A DNA stretch of 64,000 nucleotides from Bacillota bacterium. GTDB lineage: Bacteria; Bacillota; Clostridia; Christensenellales; CAG-138. The position numbers were made by a program, and so were the translations under genes. The notes under the pieces were generated by a model. That model made no database searches, had not been told where the DNA came from, and saw nothing but the letters and a program-made list of their open reading frames with translations. The stretch's first letter is position 1; the number at the start of each line of letters is the position of its first letter. The DNA lies in assembly GCA_023395595.1 (NCBI GenBank), contig JAEWYO010000060.1:142837-206836 (forward strand), given 5' to 3'. Below are positions 17,143 through 26,800 of the stretch, in pieces.

Positions 17143-18466
17143 AGGCGTCTCTGAAAAACTGCAAGCGGTTTTCAAACGGCTGAATTCGCGCGGGAAGCTC
17201 AACGAGAGCGACGTGAAGGAGGCCATGCGCGAGATCAAGCTCGCCTTGCTGGAAGCGGACGTGAACTTCATGGTCGTCAAGGAGTTCGTCAAAACCGTGA
17301 CCGACCGTGCCGTCGGCAGCGAGGTGCTCGAAAGCCTCACCCCCGGACAGCAAGTCGTTAAGATTGTCAACGAAGAGCTTACGCGGCTCATGGGTGGCGA
17401 ACACACCAAGCTTGAGTTTGGCAACCAGAAACCCGCCGTGATTCTGATGGCAGGCCTTCAGGGCGCGGGCAAGACGACCATGTGTGGCAAGCTCGGCTCC
17501 TATATTACGAAACACTACGGCAAGAGCGTGTTGCTCACCGCGTGTGATATCTATCGTCCTGCTGCGATTCAGCAGTTGCAGATCGTCGGCGAGAAACTCG
17601 ACATTCCCGTCTACGAACACGGCACGCAAAACCCCGTGCTCACCGCAAAGGAAGCGGTTGCCGAAGCCAAGCGGAAGTTCATTGACGTGGTCATCGTCGA
17701 TACCGCAGGCCGCCTTCACATCGACGCAGATATGATGACCGAACTCAAACAGATTCGCGATGCGGTCAACCCCGCGGAGATACTGCTCGTCGTAGACGCG
17801 ATGACGGGTCAAGATGCGGTCAACGTTGCCAAGAGTTTTCACGAGACCATCGCTCTCACGGGCGTGATCCTCACCAAGCTTGATGGCGACACGCGCGGCG
17901 GCGCGGCGCTCTCCGTCCGCTCCGTAACAGGCAAGCCCATCAAGTTCTCCGGCATCGGCGAAAAACTCACCGATATCGAGCCGTTTCATCCTGACCGGAT
18001 GGCGAGCCGTATCCTCGGCATGGGTGATGTGCTGACCCTCATTGAGAAAGCGCAAGGCGCATTTGACGAGAAAAAAGCGCTTGAGATGGCCGAGAAGATG
18101 AAGAGCAATGCCTTCACCTTGGACGATTTTCTCGACCAGATGGAGCAGATGAAAAACCTCGGCTCCATGGAAGATCTCGTAAAGATGATCCCCGGCATGG
18201 ATGCAAGTAAGCTTGGCGGCGCTCAAATTGACGAAAAGCAGATGGCGCGCACGAAGGCGATTATCCAGAGTATGACCAAGGCGGAGCGGCATGACCCCGA
18301 AATCCTCACGGCAAGCCGCAGAAAGCGCATTGCGCGCGGCAGCGGCACAAGCGTGCAGGAGGTCAACCGCCTGATGAACCAGTTCAACTCGTCCAAACAG
18401 CTCATGAAGCAGATGTCCGGACGGATGAAAAAAGGAAAGCGCGGCGGCTTCCCGTTCGGGTTCTAA
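17132..18466 (+). CDS. ffh: Signal recognition particle protein Ffh (SRP54)
   Basis: 444 residues. N domain to about 95, GTPase with GLQGAGKTT (G1), DIYRPAA, DTAGRLHID (G3), TKLDGD (G4), then the Met-rich M domain with FTLDDFLDQMEQMKNLG, SKLGG and the RNA-binding region around RKRIARGSGTSVQEVNRLMNQF. Binds signal peptides at the ribosome and the SRP RNA. The SRP RNA gene is not in this window. Confidence 0.98.
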   Translation: MAFEGVSEKLQAVFKRLNSRGKLNESDVKEAMREIKLALLEADVNFMVVKEFVKTVTDRAVGSEVLESLTPGQQVVKIVNEELTRLMGGEHTKLEFGNQKPAVILMAGLQGAGKTTMCGKLGSYITKHYGKSVLLTACDIYRPAAIQQLQIVGEKLDIPVYEHGTQNPVLTAKEAVAEAKRKFIDVVIVDTAGRLHIDADMMTELKQIRDAVNPAEILLVVDAMTGQDAVNVAKSFHETIALTGVILTKLDGDTRGGAALSVRSVTGKPIKFSGIGEKLTDIEPFHPDRMASRILGMGDVLTLIEKAQGAFDEKKALEMAEKMKSNAFTLDDFLDQMEQMKNLGSMEDLVKMIPGMDASKLGGAQIDEKQMARTKAIIQSMTKAERHDPEILTASRRKRIARGSGTSVQEVNRLMNQFNSSKQLMKQMSGRMKKGKRGGFPFGF

Positions 18467-18549
18467 CCCCTAAAACCACATTGGCGAATCACGTTTTGAC
18501 GTATTCGATATAACAAACAACATCAAAAAATATTTGGAGGAAGCAGACA

Positions 18550-18792
18550 ATGCTCAAGATCAGACTGCGCCGCATGGGCGCCAAGAAAGCCCCGTTCTAC
18601 CGTATCGTGGTTGCGGATTCCCGCGCACCGCGTGACGGCGCGTTTGTCGAAGAAATCGGCTACTACAACCCCCTCTCGAACCCCGTTGAGCTGACCGTGA
18701 ACAACGAGCACGCAGCCGAATGGATCAAGAAGGGCGCGCAGCCGACGGACACCGTTCGTGCGCTGCTGAAGAAGAGCGGCGCCATCGAGTGA
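18550..18792 (+). CDS. rpsP: 30S ribosomal protein S16
   Basis: 80 residues, starting MLKIRLRRMGAKKAPFYRIV, with GYYNPL in the middle: a complete bS16. ggaggaa precedes ATG at good spacing. First of the rpsP-khpA-rimM-trmD group in the usual Firmicutes order. I find no convincing promoter in the 83 bases upstream, so it may be read through from ffh. Confidence 0.98.
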   Translation: MLKIRLRRMGAKKAPFYRIVVADSRAPRDGAFVEEIGYYNPLSNPVELTVNNEHAAEWIKKGAQPTDTVRALLKKSGAIE

Positions 18793-18799
18793 GGCAATC

Positions 18800-19036
18800 A
18801 TGATGGAGGAACTCGTAAGCTTCATCGCGAAAAACCTCGTCGATGAGCCGGACTCCGTCAAGGTCGAAACGCGGGAGGAAGGGGACACGGTTGTGATCTC
18901 TCTCTCCGTTGCGCCCGGCGATATGGGGAAGGTCATCGGCAGGCAGGGGCGCATCGCGAAGGCGATTCGCACAGTCGTCAAGGCCGCGAGCGTCCGCGAA
19001 GACAAAAAATACATGGTGGATATCGTCGAGCAGTAA
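18800..19036 (+). CDS. khpA: KhpA-type KH domain RNA-binding protein (YlqC)
   Basis: 78 residues forming a single type II KH domain with the GXXG loop as GRQG in GKVIGRQGRIAKAIRTVV. In related bacteria KhpA pairs with KhpB (Jag) and binds small RNAs, influencing cell elongation. Two ATG codons in a row; the first has gagg 7 bases upstream. Fits between rpsP and rimM. Confidence 0.94.
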   Translation: MMEELVSFIAKNLVDEPDSVKVETREEGDTVVISLSVAPGDMGKVIGRQGRIAKAIRTVVKAASVREDKKYMVDIVEQ

Positions 19037-19084
19037 TTGCCCGCGAAATCCTCGTGTATGACTCAGCAAAGTTAGGATACTCAT

Positions 19085-19606
19085 TTGAGAAACGATTATT
19101 TGCGCGTCGGCCAGATCGTCCGCGCACACGGGGTACACGGAGACGTGAAGATTATCCCGCTGACGGACGATCCGGCGCGGTTTCGCCAACTAAAAACGGC
19201 ATATCTCGAAACTACGGCAGGCGCATATGCGCCTGTTGCGGTTACTAGCGTGCGTTTTCTGCCGGAGGCGGTGCTGCTGCATCTGGAAGGCTACGACACG
19301 GTGGAGCGTGCAGAGACGCTCAAGAACGTCTATCTCTGCGTGAATCGCGACAACGCGGTGAAACTTCGCAAAGACACCTATTTCGTCGTCGATCTCATCG
19401 GCTGCGACACGTTTGACACCAACGGCAAGGCATACGGCAAACTCACAGACGTTCTGGAGACGGGTGCGCACGATGTATACGAGATCGACGGCGGCAAGCT
19501 CCTCGTGCCCGCGCTGAAAAAACTTTTGCGCGAAGTTGACGTGGAGAACGGGCGCATCGTGTTTGACGCGGATGTGCTGGAGGAGGTCGGCTGTTTTGCG
19601 GATTGA
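19085..19606 (+). CDS. rimM: Ribosome maturation factor RimM
   Basis: 173 residues: N-terminal RimM barrel (LRVGQIVRAHGVHGDVKIIP), linker, and C-terminal PRC-barrel (YFVVDLIGCDTFDTNG to LLVPALKKLLREVD). Helps assemble the 30S head around S19. Start is TTG, supported by agga 8 bases upstream and by the domain beginning immediately. Ends inside trmD by 11 bases. Confidence 0.95.
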   Translation: MRNDYLRVGQIVRAHGVHGDVKIIPLTDDPARFRQLKTAYLETTAGAYAPVAVTSVRFLPEAVLLHLEGYDTVERAETLKNVYLCVNRDNAVKLRKDTYFVVDLIGCDTFDTNGKAYGKLTDVLETGAHDVYEIDGGKLLVPALKKLLREVDVENGRIVFDADVLEEVGCFAD

Positions 19607-20315
19607 TATCCTCACGCTCTTTCCAGAGATGTTTGACTGCGTGCTCTCCGCCAGCATGCTTGGCCGTGCGCAGGCAAACGGGCTGATCGATATCCGCGTG
19701 CACAACATCCGCGACTACACGGACAACAAGCACCGCAAAGCGGACGACTATCCCTTCGGCGGCGGAGCGGGTCTGGTCATGATGGCGCAACCCATCTATG
19801 ACTGCATGGACGCGGTGCTTGAAGGCAAAACGGCGCATCGTATCCTGATGACGCCGCGCGGGCGTACGCTGAGCCAAAAGATCGCGAGGGAACTGTCCGA
19901 ACAAGACCATCTTGTGCTGCTCTGCGGGCATTATGAGGGCGTGGACGAACGCGTGATGAATATCATCGACGACGAAATCTCCGTTGGGGACTACGTGCTC
20001 ACGGGCGGGGAATTGCCTGCGATGGTGCTGGTTGATTGCGTGAGCCGGCTGATTCCCGGCGTGCTGGGCAGCGAGGAGAGCGCGGCAGACGAGTCGTTTT
20101 CGGAAGATTTGCTGGAATATCCGCAATACACGCGCCCTGCGAGCTTTCGCGGCATGGATGTGCCGGAGGTGCTGTTGAATGGACACCACGCGAAGATTCA
20201 AGCCTGGCGGCAGGAACAAGCGAGACTCAAGACCGCGCTGAACCGTCCCGACCTGCTGAACGAGACAAGCGAGAAGGGCGATACCATCGAAGCGCCGGAC
20301 GACGCCTGGCTCTAA
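19596..20315 (+). CDS. trmD: tRNA (guanine37-N1)-methyltransferase
   Basis: 239 residues, beginning RIDILTLFPEMF and containing the trefoil-knot SAM site (LLCGHYEGVDERV, IDDEISVGDYVLTGGE) and DYPFGGGAGLVM. Methylates G37 of tRNAs reading CNN codons. The start is TTG at 19596 with a perfect AGGAGG 9 bases upstream; an earlier ATG in this frame would add unrelated residues. Overlaps rimM by 11 bases. Confidence 0.95.
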   Translation: MRIDILTLFPEMFDCVLSASMLGRAQANGLIDIRVHNIRDYTDNKHRKADDYPFGGGAGLVMMAQPIYDCMDAVLEGKTAHRILMTPRGRTLSQKIARELSEQDHLVLLCGHYEGVDERVMNIIDDEISVGDYVLTGGELPAMVLVDCVSRLIPGVLGSEESAADESFSEDLLEYPQYTRPASFRGMDVPEVLLNGHHAKIQAWRQEQARLKTALNRPDLLNETSEKGDTIEAPDDAWL

Positions 20316-20411
20316 GCAGCAGCTGGAGAAAATAGAAATCATCGGCAGTCTTGCTGACGGATTGCCTTGCTTTTTGGAAGAAGGAGACCCGCTGTTTCGG
20401 CGGAAACCGAT

Positions 20412-21290
20412 ATGAAGGAAACCACAAAAGGCACAATCGCCATGATCGTAACCGCGCTGCTTTGGAGCATCGGCGGTATCTTCATCAAACTTGTTCCGTG
20501 GAACCCGCTTGCCATCGCCGGCCTTCGCGGGGTCATCGGCGGGCTTGTGATGTATGTCTATCTGCGCATCCGCGGCATCAAACCCGTGTTCAACAAGGAT
20601 ACGGTGAAGATCGCAATCGCGCTTGCGGGGGTTTGCACCACGTTTGTTGCGGCAAACAAGCTCACGACCGCCGCCAACGCCATCGTGATCCAATATTGTG
20701 CGCCGGTCTATGTGCTGCTCTACATCGCGTTTGTGCAGAAGAAAAAGCTGCGTCCGCTCGACATCGCCGTGGTGCCGATTACGATTCTCGGCGTATCGCT
20801 CTGCTTCATCGGCCAGATGGGCAAAGGGCATCTGCTCGGGGATAGTATCGCGGTGGTGTCCGGTTGGTTCTTTGCGGCGATGTTCATCTTCAGCGAAGGC
20901 GTGTCCGACCAGACACGCGCAAGCGGCATTATGCAGGGACAGTTCCTCACCGCGATCATCGGCCTGCCGGTACTTTTTGCCACACGCCCTGCATTTACAC
21001 CGCAGGCAATCGGCGGCATACTCGTACTCGGCGTCTTCCAAATCGGCATTGCGTATGTGCTCTATAGCATCGCAATCAAGCGCGCGCCGCTCTTGACGTG
21101 CTCTCTGCTTGCGGTGTTGGAGCCGCTGCTCAACCCCGTTTGGGTGTTTCTCTTTGCGGGAGAGAACCCCGGCAAATGGTCGCTTATCGGCGGAGTAATC
21201 GTCGTGTTCATCATCACGCTGTGGTATGTGTACGATGCGCGGCATCCGCAGACGGAGGAAATGGCGCAAACGGGCACGGAACCCGCATAA
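20412..21290 (+). CDS. EamA-family (DMT) membrane transporter
   Basis: 292 residues with about ten hydrophobic helices in two EamA repeats (first MIVTALLWSIGGIFIKL, second MFIFSEGVSDQTRASGIMQG onward), ending VFIITLWYVYDARHP and a short polar tail. Drug/metabolite transporter superfamily, plasma membrane; substrate not predictable. ATG at 20412 has ggcgga 8 bases upstream. It interrupts the trmD-rplS order seen in B. subtilis and is probably a later insertion. Confidence 0.88.
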   Translation: MKETTKGTIAMIVTALLWSIGGIFIKLVPWNPLAIAGLRGVIGGLVMYVYLRIRGIKPVFNKDTVKIAIALAGVCTTFVAANKLTTAANAIVIQYCAPVYVLLYIAFVQKKKLRPLDIAVVPITILGVSLCFIGQMGKGHLLGDSIAVVSGWFFAAMFIFSEGVSDQTRASGIMQGQFLTAIIGLPVLFATRPAFTPQAIGGILVLGVFQIGIAYVLYSIAIKRAPLLTCSLLAVLEPLLNPVWVFLFAGENPGKWSLIGGVIVVFIITLWYVYDARHPQTEEMAQTGTEPA

Positions 21291-21326
21291 AATCAGCAAA
21301 ACGGCTTGCAATAGAGCGCGAGTCTA

Positions 21327-21335
21327 TGCTATAAT
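21327..21335 (+). promoter_or_regulatory. Extended -10 promoter for rplS
   Basis: TG-c-TATAAT (TATAAT at 21330-21335) with a possible TTGCAA at 21305-21310, 19 bases away. The extended -10 makes up for the long spacer. Confidence 0.65.
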
Positions 21336-21414
21336 CGCGTTTGTGACATCGGGCGGTCCTCTGTTCTGCTTTGAAGTATGAACGCCTGGCAAAATGAAAG
21401 GAGAATATTTCAAA

Positions 21415-21777
21415 ATGTCGAACATCATTTCCGAACTGGAAAAAGAGCAACTCCGTACAGACCTGCCCGAGATTGAGGTTGGCGACACCGTCCGCGTCTT
21501 CGTGAAGGTTATCGAAGGCAATCGCGAACGTCTCCAGAACTTTGAGGGCATCATCATCAAGATTCAGGGTGGCGGTGTGCGCAAGAGCTTTACCGTCCGC
21601 CGCATCTCTTACGGCGTTGGCGTGGAAAGAACCTTCCCGTTCAACAGCCCGCGCATCGGCCGCATCGAGATCGTTCGTCACGGTGTTGTGCGCCGCGCCA
21701 AGCTCTTCTATCTGCGTGAGCGTTCCGGCAAATCGGCAAAGATTCGCGAACGCATCGAAGACAAGAAGAACGACTAA
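21415..21777 (+). CDS. rplS: 50S ribosomal protein L19
   Basis: 120 residues with the bL19 signatures DTVRVFVKVIEGNRERLQNF, GIIIKIQGGGVRKSFTVR and VERTFPFNSPRI. ATG at 21415 follows aaaggag; an upstream in-frame ATG at 21394 overlaps that site and is rejected. Own promoter, and a terminator downstream. Confidence 0.97.
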   Translation: MSNIISELEKEQLRTDLPEIEVGDTVRVFVKVIEGNRERLQNFEGIIIKIQGGGVRKSFTVRRISYGVGVERTFPFNSPRIGRIEIVRHGVVRRAKLFYLRERSGKSAKIRERIEDKKND

Positions 21778-21795
21778 GCAAATTAAAACGGGATC

Positions 21796-21829
21796 AAACC
21801 CCTCTGCCGAAATCGGCACCGGGGTTTTT
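21796..21829 (+). terminator. Terminator after rplS
   Basis: aaacccc and tgccg arms pair with cggca and ggggttt across a small internal loop; five T follow. It sits only 20 bases before the rbgA start, so some readthrough must supply rbgA. Confidence 0.75.
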
Positions 21830-21850
21830 CCATATTTGGAGGAAACAATC

Positions 21851-22705
21851 ATGCCTGCTATCAACTGGTACCCGGGGCATATGACGAAAACCCGCCGCAT
21901 GCTGCAGGAAAACTTAAAGATGATCGACGTGGTGGTCGAGATTCTGGATGCGCGCGCTCCGCTTGCTTCGCGCAATCCGGACTTTGACGACCTCTTTGCG
22001 GGGAAATCGCGCGTGGTGCTGCTCAACAAGAGCGACCTTGCGGATTCCAACGCCACCAAGCGCTGGATTTCGTACTATAACCGCAAAGGGATTGAGGCCG
22101 CGGGCATCTCTGCTACCGGCGGATCGGCAAAGAAGATCGCCGTTGCGCTCATTGAGAAAGCGGCAAAACCCCGTGTAGATGCGATGAAGCTCAAGGGCGT
22201 GAACAAGGTTGTGCGTTGTATGATCGTCGGCATCCCGAACGTTGGCAAAAGCACCCTGATCAACCGTATTGCCGGGCAAAACCGCGCGGAGGTTGGGGAT
22301 CGTCCCGGCGTGACGCGCGGCAAACAATGGGTGAAGATTACACCGTATCTGGAGCTGATGGATACGCCGGGCATGCTCTGGCCGAAGCTGGAGGATCAGG
22401 AACTCGCCAAGCATCTGGCATTTCTTGGATCTATTAAGGATGAGGTCATGGACAGCGAAGAGCTCGCGCTCGACCTCCTGGCGCAGCTGCAGGCGATGTC
22501 CCCCGCACAGGTCGCGGAGCGCTATAGCAAGCTCACCGCAGAAACGCTGAAGGAAGACCTGCTCAAAGCGGTCTGCTTGAGCCGCGGATTCCTGCTCCGC
22601 GGAGGCGAACTCGACACCGAGCGCGCGGCGCATGTGACGCTCGACGAATTCCGCGCGGGCAAGGTTGCGCGGGTCACGCTCGAGCAGCCGGAGGCGGTAG
22701 GGTGA
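21851..22705 (+). CDS. rbgA: Ribosome biogenesis GTPase RbgA (YlqF)
   Basis: 284 residues. Circularly permuted GTPase: the G4 motif NKSD (59-62) precedes G1 GIPNVGKST (127-135) and G3 DTPG (171-174). N-terminal INWYPGHM is the family signature. Acts late in 50S assembly. ggagga precedes ATG by 7 bases; a longer in-frame reading through rplS is spurious. The stop overlaps rnhB. Confidence 0.97.
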   Translation: MPAINWYPGHMTKTRRMLQENLKMIDVVVEILDARAPLASRNPDFDDLFAGKSRVVLLNKSDLADSNATKRWISYYNRKGIEAAGISATGGSAKKIAVALIEKAAKPRVDAMKLKGVNKVVRCMIVGIPNVGKSTLINRIAGQNRAEVGDRPGVTRGKQWVKITPYLELMDTPGMLWPKLEDQELAKHLAFLGSIKDEVMDSEELALDLLAQLQAMSPAQVAERYSKLTAETLKEDLLKAVCLSRGFLLRGGELDTERAAHVTLDEFRAGKVARVTLEQPEAVG

Positions 22706-23328
22706 CACGCGTACCGGAGGCGGAACGGCTTGAGCAGTTGAGCTTGCTTGACCGCGCGTTCTGGGAGCGGGAGGGCATAGTCCTCGCGGGAATGGACGAA
22801 GTCGGCAGAGGCCCGCTGGCAGGGCCTGTCGTTGTTTGCTGCGCTGCGATGCCGCCGGAGCCGCTGATTTCGTATGTGAACGATTCCAAAAAGGTCAGCG
22901 AAGCACGAAGAGAGAAGCTCTATCCGGTTCTGACGGGAACCGCGCTGGGCTATGCGACAGGCTGGGTGTTTCCCGATGTGATCGACGAAATCAATATATT
23001 GGAGGCGACCAAACGTGCCTTTGCGATGGCATATGAAGCCATGCCGGTCGCGGTGACGGATGTTTTAATCGACGCGTTGACGGGACTCAACATCGCTGCG
23101 CGGCAGCACCCGATCATCCACGGCGATGCATTGAGCTACAGCATCGCTTGCGCTTCGATTATTGCAAAGGTAGAGCGGGATCGCTATATGCAAGAGCAGG
23201 ACGCGCTCTATCCCGAATACGGCTTTGCCAAGAACAAAGGATACGGAACGGTGGAGCACATTGCCGCCATTCGTAAGCACGGGCTTTGCCCGATCCACCG
23301 CAGGAGCTTCCTGCGGAGTTATCTATGA
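22702..23328 (+). CDS. rnhB: Ribonuclease HII
   Basis: 208 residues with GMDEVGRGPLAGPVV (catalytic Asp and Glu), DSKKVSEARREKLYP, and later DALTGLN and YSIACASIIAKVERD, all RNase HII signatures. Removes ribonucleotides from DNA. GTG start overlaps the rbgA stop (GTGA), implying translational coupling. Ends with ATGA overlap into yraN. Confidence 0.96.
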   Translation: MTRVPEAERLEQLSLLDRAFWEREGIVLAGMDEVGRGPLAGPVVVCCAAMPPEPLISYVNDSKKVSEARREKLYPVLTGTALGYATGWVFPDVIDEINILEATKRAFAMAYEAMPVAVTDVLIDALTGLNIAARQHPIIHGDALSYSIACASIIAKVERDRYMQEQDALYPEYGFAKNKGYGTVEHIAAIRKHGLCPIHRRSFLRSYL

Positions 23329-23684
23329 GCACGACCACCGTTGGCAGAGGCGGAGAAGCCCGCGCACAGGCGTATTTAGAAGAGCGCGGATACAAGCTCC
23401 TGCGCAAAAATTATCGCGACGGGCCAAGAGAGATCGACCTCATCATGCAGACCGGCTGTACGGTTGTGTTTGTGGAGGTGAAATCCCGCTCAAAAACTGG
23501 CTACGGTACGCCGGCGGAATTTGTGACCCCCGCCAAACGTAAGCTGCTGATTCAAGCGGCGCAAGCATACCTGCAAGAGATGGATTTACTGGATGCGCCT
23601 GCGCGGTTTGACGTGATTGAGGTCTACCTCGGCACGGATTTGATTCACCACATCGAAAACGCATTCGACACCAGTGGCTGGTAA
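23325..23684 (+). CDS. yraN: YraN family endonuclease-like protein (UPF0102)
   Basis: 119 residues. GRGGEARAQAYLEERGYKLL, then EIDLIM and VVFVEVKSRS give the restriction-endonuclease-like D-ExK core. Conserved next to rnhB; the cellular job is not established, possibly DNA repair or processing. The start at 23325 shares ATGA with the rnhB stop. Last gene before a terminator. Confidence 0.92.
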   Translation: MSTTTVGRGGEARAQAYLEERGYKLLRKNYRDGPREIDLIMQTGCTVVFVEVKSRSKTGYGTPAEFVTPAKRKLLIQAAQAYLQEMDLLDAPARFDVIEVYLGTDLIHHIENAFDTSGW

Positions 23685-23747
23685 CGAAGAATCGCATCAA
23701 AAGCAACCAATTGACCAGAAAAAAGAAAATTCCGACACAAAAATGAC

Positions 23748-23783
23748 AAGCTCAAGCCGCATCCACGCGGTTGAGCTTTTTTT
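23748..23783 (+). terminator. Terminator after yraN
   Basis: aagctcaa-g-ccgc pairs with gcggttgagctt (one bulged base), 5-base loop, then seven T. The right arm doubles as the -35 region of the next promoter. Confidence 0.85.
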
Positions 23784-23798
23784 GTATTGTGATATACT
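23771..23798 (+). promoter_or_regulatory. Promoter for the glycosyltransferase-gtrA pair
   Basis: TTGAGC (23771-23776), 16-base spacer with the T-run of the upstream terminator, TATACT (23793-23798). Confidence 0.65.
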
Positions 23799-23846
23799 GT
23801 TTGGGAATTCATCGACCCTTTTTTTGGATGTGGAAAGGATACGTTT

Positions 23847-26800
23847 GTGCGTAAACTGCTGACAATCCTGCTGTTACTGTGCCTTTTGAGTGTGCCCGCG
23901 CTGGCGCTTGCCGACAACGGGGATCAACTCGCAGGCGAGGAATTGCTGTATAATGGAGATTTTTCGATTCATGTCGAGAGTGCGCCCCTGCCCGCGGGCT
24001 GGGATCTGCGCGCGTATCAAAACGATGCGGACAGCGTGAGCGCAACGGTTGCATCCGAGGATGGCACCACACAGATCGTTTTGACCAACAAAGTGGCAAA
24101 CGATGCGCGCGTGGCGCAGGATGTTACCGTTGAGCCGAATACTGTCTATCGCCTGAGCGCCGAGATTCGAACCAGCGATGTGGAATACGGCACGGGGGCC
24201 AACCTTTCGATCGACAATTATCCCATTGATGGCACATATTGCTATTCGGAAAACCTGTTTGGTTCGGACTCCTGGCGCGAGGTGCTGCTCTATTTCCGCA
24301 CGGCGGCGGAGCAGACCAAGGTCAGCGTTGCGCTCCGCCTCGGCGGCTATGGCACAACCGCGACCGGCACGGCGGAGTTTCGCAATGTTTCGCTCTACGA
24401 ATGCACCACAACGGAGAACACAATCGTCAACCTCGCGACTGAAAACGGCGCAGTCTCCAACCATGGTGACGCCAGCCAAGCAAAGACGGACGCAATGACG
24501 GCAAACGATCCGCTGTATCTTGCGCTCGCGTTTACGCTGGTGCTCGGTTTTGCATTTCTTTGGTATTATCGCAACGAGCTGCGCTATGCCTCCCGCTTGG
24601 AGGAGCCGGTTGTAAAACCGCAGCTTGCGTTGCTTGTCATACTCTTTGGTATGTTCATCGTCCGCGTCGTGCTCTCGCTGATCTTCCACGGGCACCCGAC
24701 GGACATCGGCTGCTTTATGGCTTGGGGCAATATGGTGGTGGATCTCGGTCCGGCCAACTTCTACACCAGCGGAGCCTTTGCGGACTATCCGCCGGGATAT
24801 ATGTATATCTGCGGGGCGCTGGCGTGGATTTGCAAGCTGCTGGGCATTCCATATGACTCCAGTGCGATGGCGCTGCTGTTCAAAATGCCCTCCACCTTTG
24901 CCGATATGGCGACGGTTTATCTGCTCTACCGGCTTGCAAAGAAAAACGGGCTCGCCGAGAAAGAATCGCTTCTGATCGCCGGAATCTTTGCATTCACGCC
25001 GACGTTGATGTTTGTCTCCGGCGCATGGGGGCAGATCGATTCCGTGCTGGCACTGCTCATCGTGATTACGATTCTGCTGCTCCAAAGCGACAAGCGAATT
25101 CTCGCGGGCGCTGTCTTTGGTCTTGCGATTTTACTCAAGCCGCAGGCGCTGATGTTCGGACCGATCCTTGCCGTTGCCTTTGTACTGGATGTGATCGACC
25201 ACCGTGAACAATGGGTCAAGAAGGCAATAGAGACGGTACTTGCCGTCGTTGCTGCCCTTGCGGTCATCTTCGTTCTGGCGCTACCGTTCCAAGGTGATCA
25301 GAATGTGTTTTGGTTGCTGTCTAAATACAAGGACACGGCAACATCCTATCACTATGCATCGATCGAGGCATTTAACCTCGGGTCAATGCTTGGGTGGAAC
25401 TGGAAGACGGCGGATACGCTGATTTTCGGAATGCCGTTTTATCAGTTTGGTATGGGGATGATCATCCTCTCCGTGCTGTTCTCCTCTGTGCTATACTTCT
25501 TCGGCAGAAAAAGAAACCGTGGCGCGCTGTTTCTCTCGGCTGGGCTTGGCGTGCTGCTGATCTTCACCTTTGGGCACTACATGCACGAACGCTATATGAT
25601 TCCCGCGCTGCTGCTGATACTGGTTGCTTATCTTTACTATGGCGACCGGCGGCTACTTGCGGCATTTGGCGGACTCTCCACAACGTCGCTGCTCAATGCG
25701 CTGTGCGCGTTCTATGTGGTCAACCATCCGGCATCGCGTGGGCAGGTTTATGATGTCATCACGTTCATCGGCTCTCTTGCTACCGTTGCAATGGCGGTTT
25801 ATCTGAGCGTAATCAGCGTGCAAATTCTCGCGCTGAATCGTATGCCGCAACCGCTGCAGACACAGGAGCAACCGAAAAAACGGATTTCCCACCGCGTTTC
25901 GATTTTACCTTCGCTCCCGACGGATAACAAGCTGCACTACACGAAGAAAGACATCTTTTTCATGCTGGCCATCACGTTGGTCTACGGCGTGGTCGCCCTG
26001 ACCAATCTCGGCTCCACGACGGCGCCGCAAACCTACTGGTACAGCGATCAGGCAGGGGAATCTGTGACCGTGCATTTCCCCAAGGTGGAGCGTGTGACGG
26101 CGTACAGCGTCTATGGCAACATCGACACGGACGGGACGATGCTGGTTTCCACACCGGATGGGCACGAGGAAATCTTCGACCAGTTCTATGATGATATGTT
26201 CCGCTGGAAGAAGACCACGACGGACTTCGTGAGCGATACGGTGACAATTTCGCTCTATTCCGGTACGCTCAAACTCAACGAGATTGCGTTTTTTGATGCA
26301 AACGGGGAGCAGATTCCCGTGACCGTTACCGGCGCACAAGGCACGCAGGGGAATCTCTTTGACGAGCAGGATGCTGTTGCAGCAGTGCCAAGCTATTTCA
26401 ACGGCATGTATTTTGACGAGCTGTATCATGCCAGAACGGCTTACGAAAACCTCAACAATCTCACGCCCTATGAGAATTCCCACCCGCCGCTGGGCAAGCT
26501 GTTCATCATGCTGGGGGTTTGGGTGTTTGGAATGGTGCCGTTTGGTTGGCGTGTGGTTGGCGCGCTGTTCGGCATCGGCATGCTGCCGGTGCTCTATGCC
26601 TTTGGCAAACGGCTGTTCAAAAATTCTGACTATGCGATTGTACTTACTACGCTGTTTGCGTTTGACTTTATGCACTTTACGCAGACGCGCATTGCAACCA
26701 TAGACGTGTATTCGGTCTTCTTCATTCTACTGATGTACTATTATATGTATCAGTACATCACGATGAACTTCTATGTGGACGGGCTGAAAAAGACGCTCAA

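Noticed and set aside
19443..21311. 622-codon open frame on the minus strand
   Set aside because: It is antisense to rimM, trmD and the EamA gene, has no ribosome site, and its long His/Arg/Asp-rich sequence is the usual shadow of GC-rich codons.
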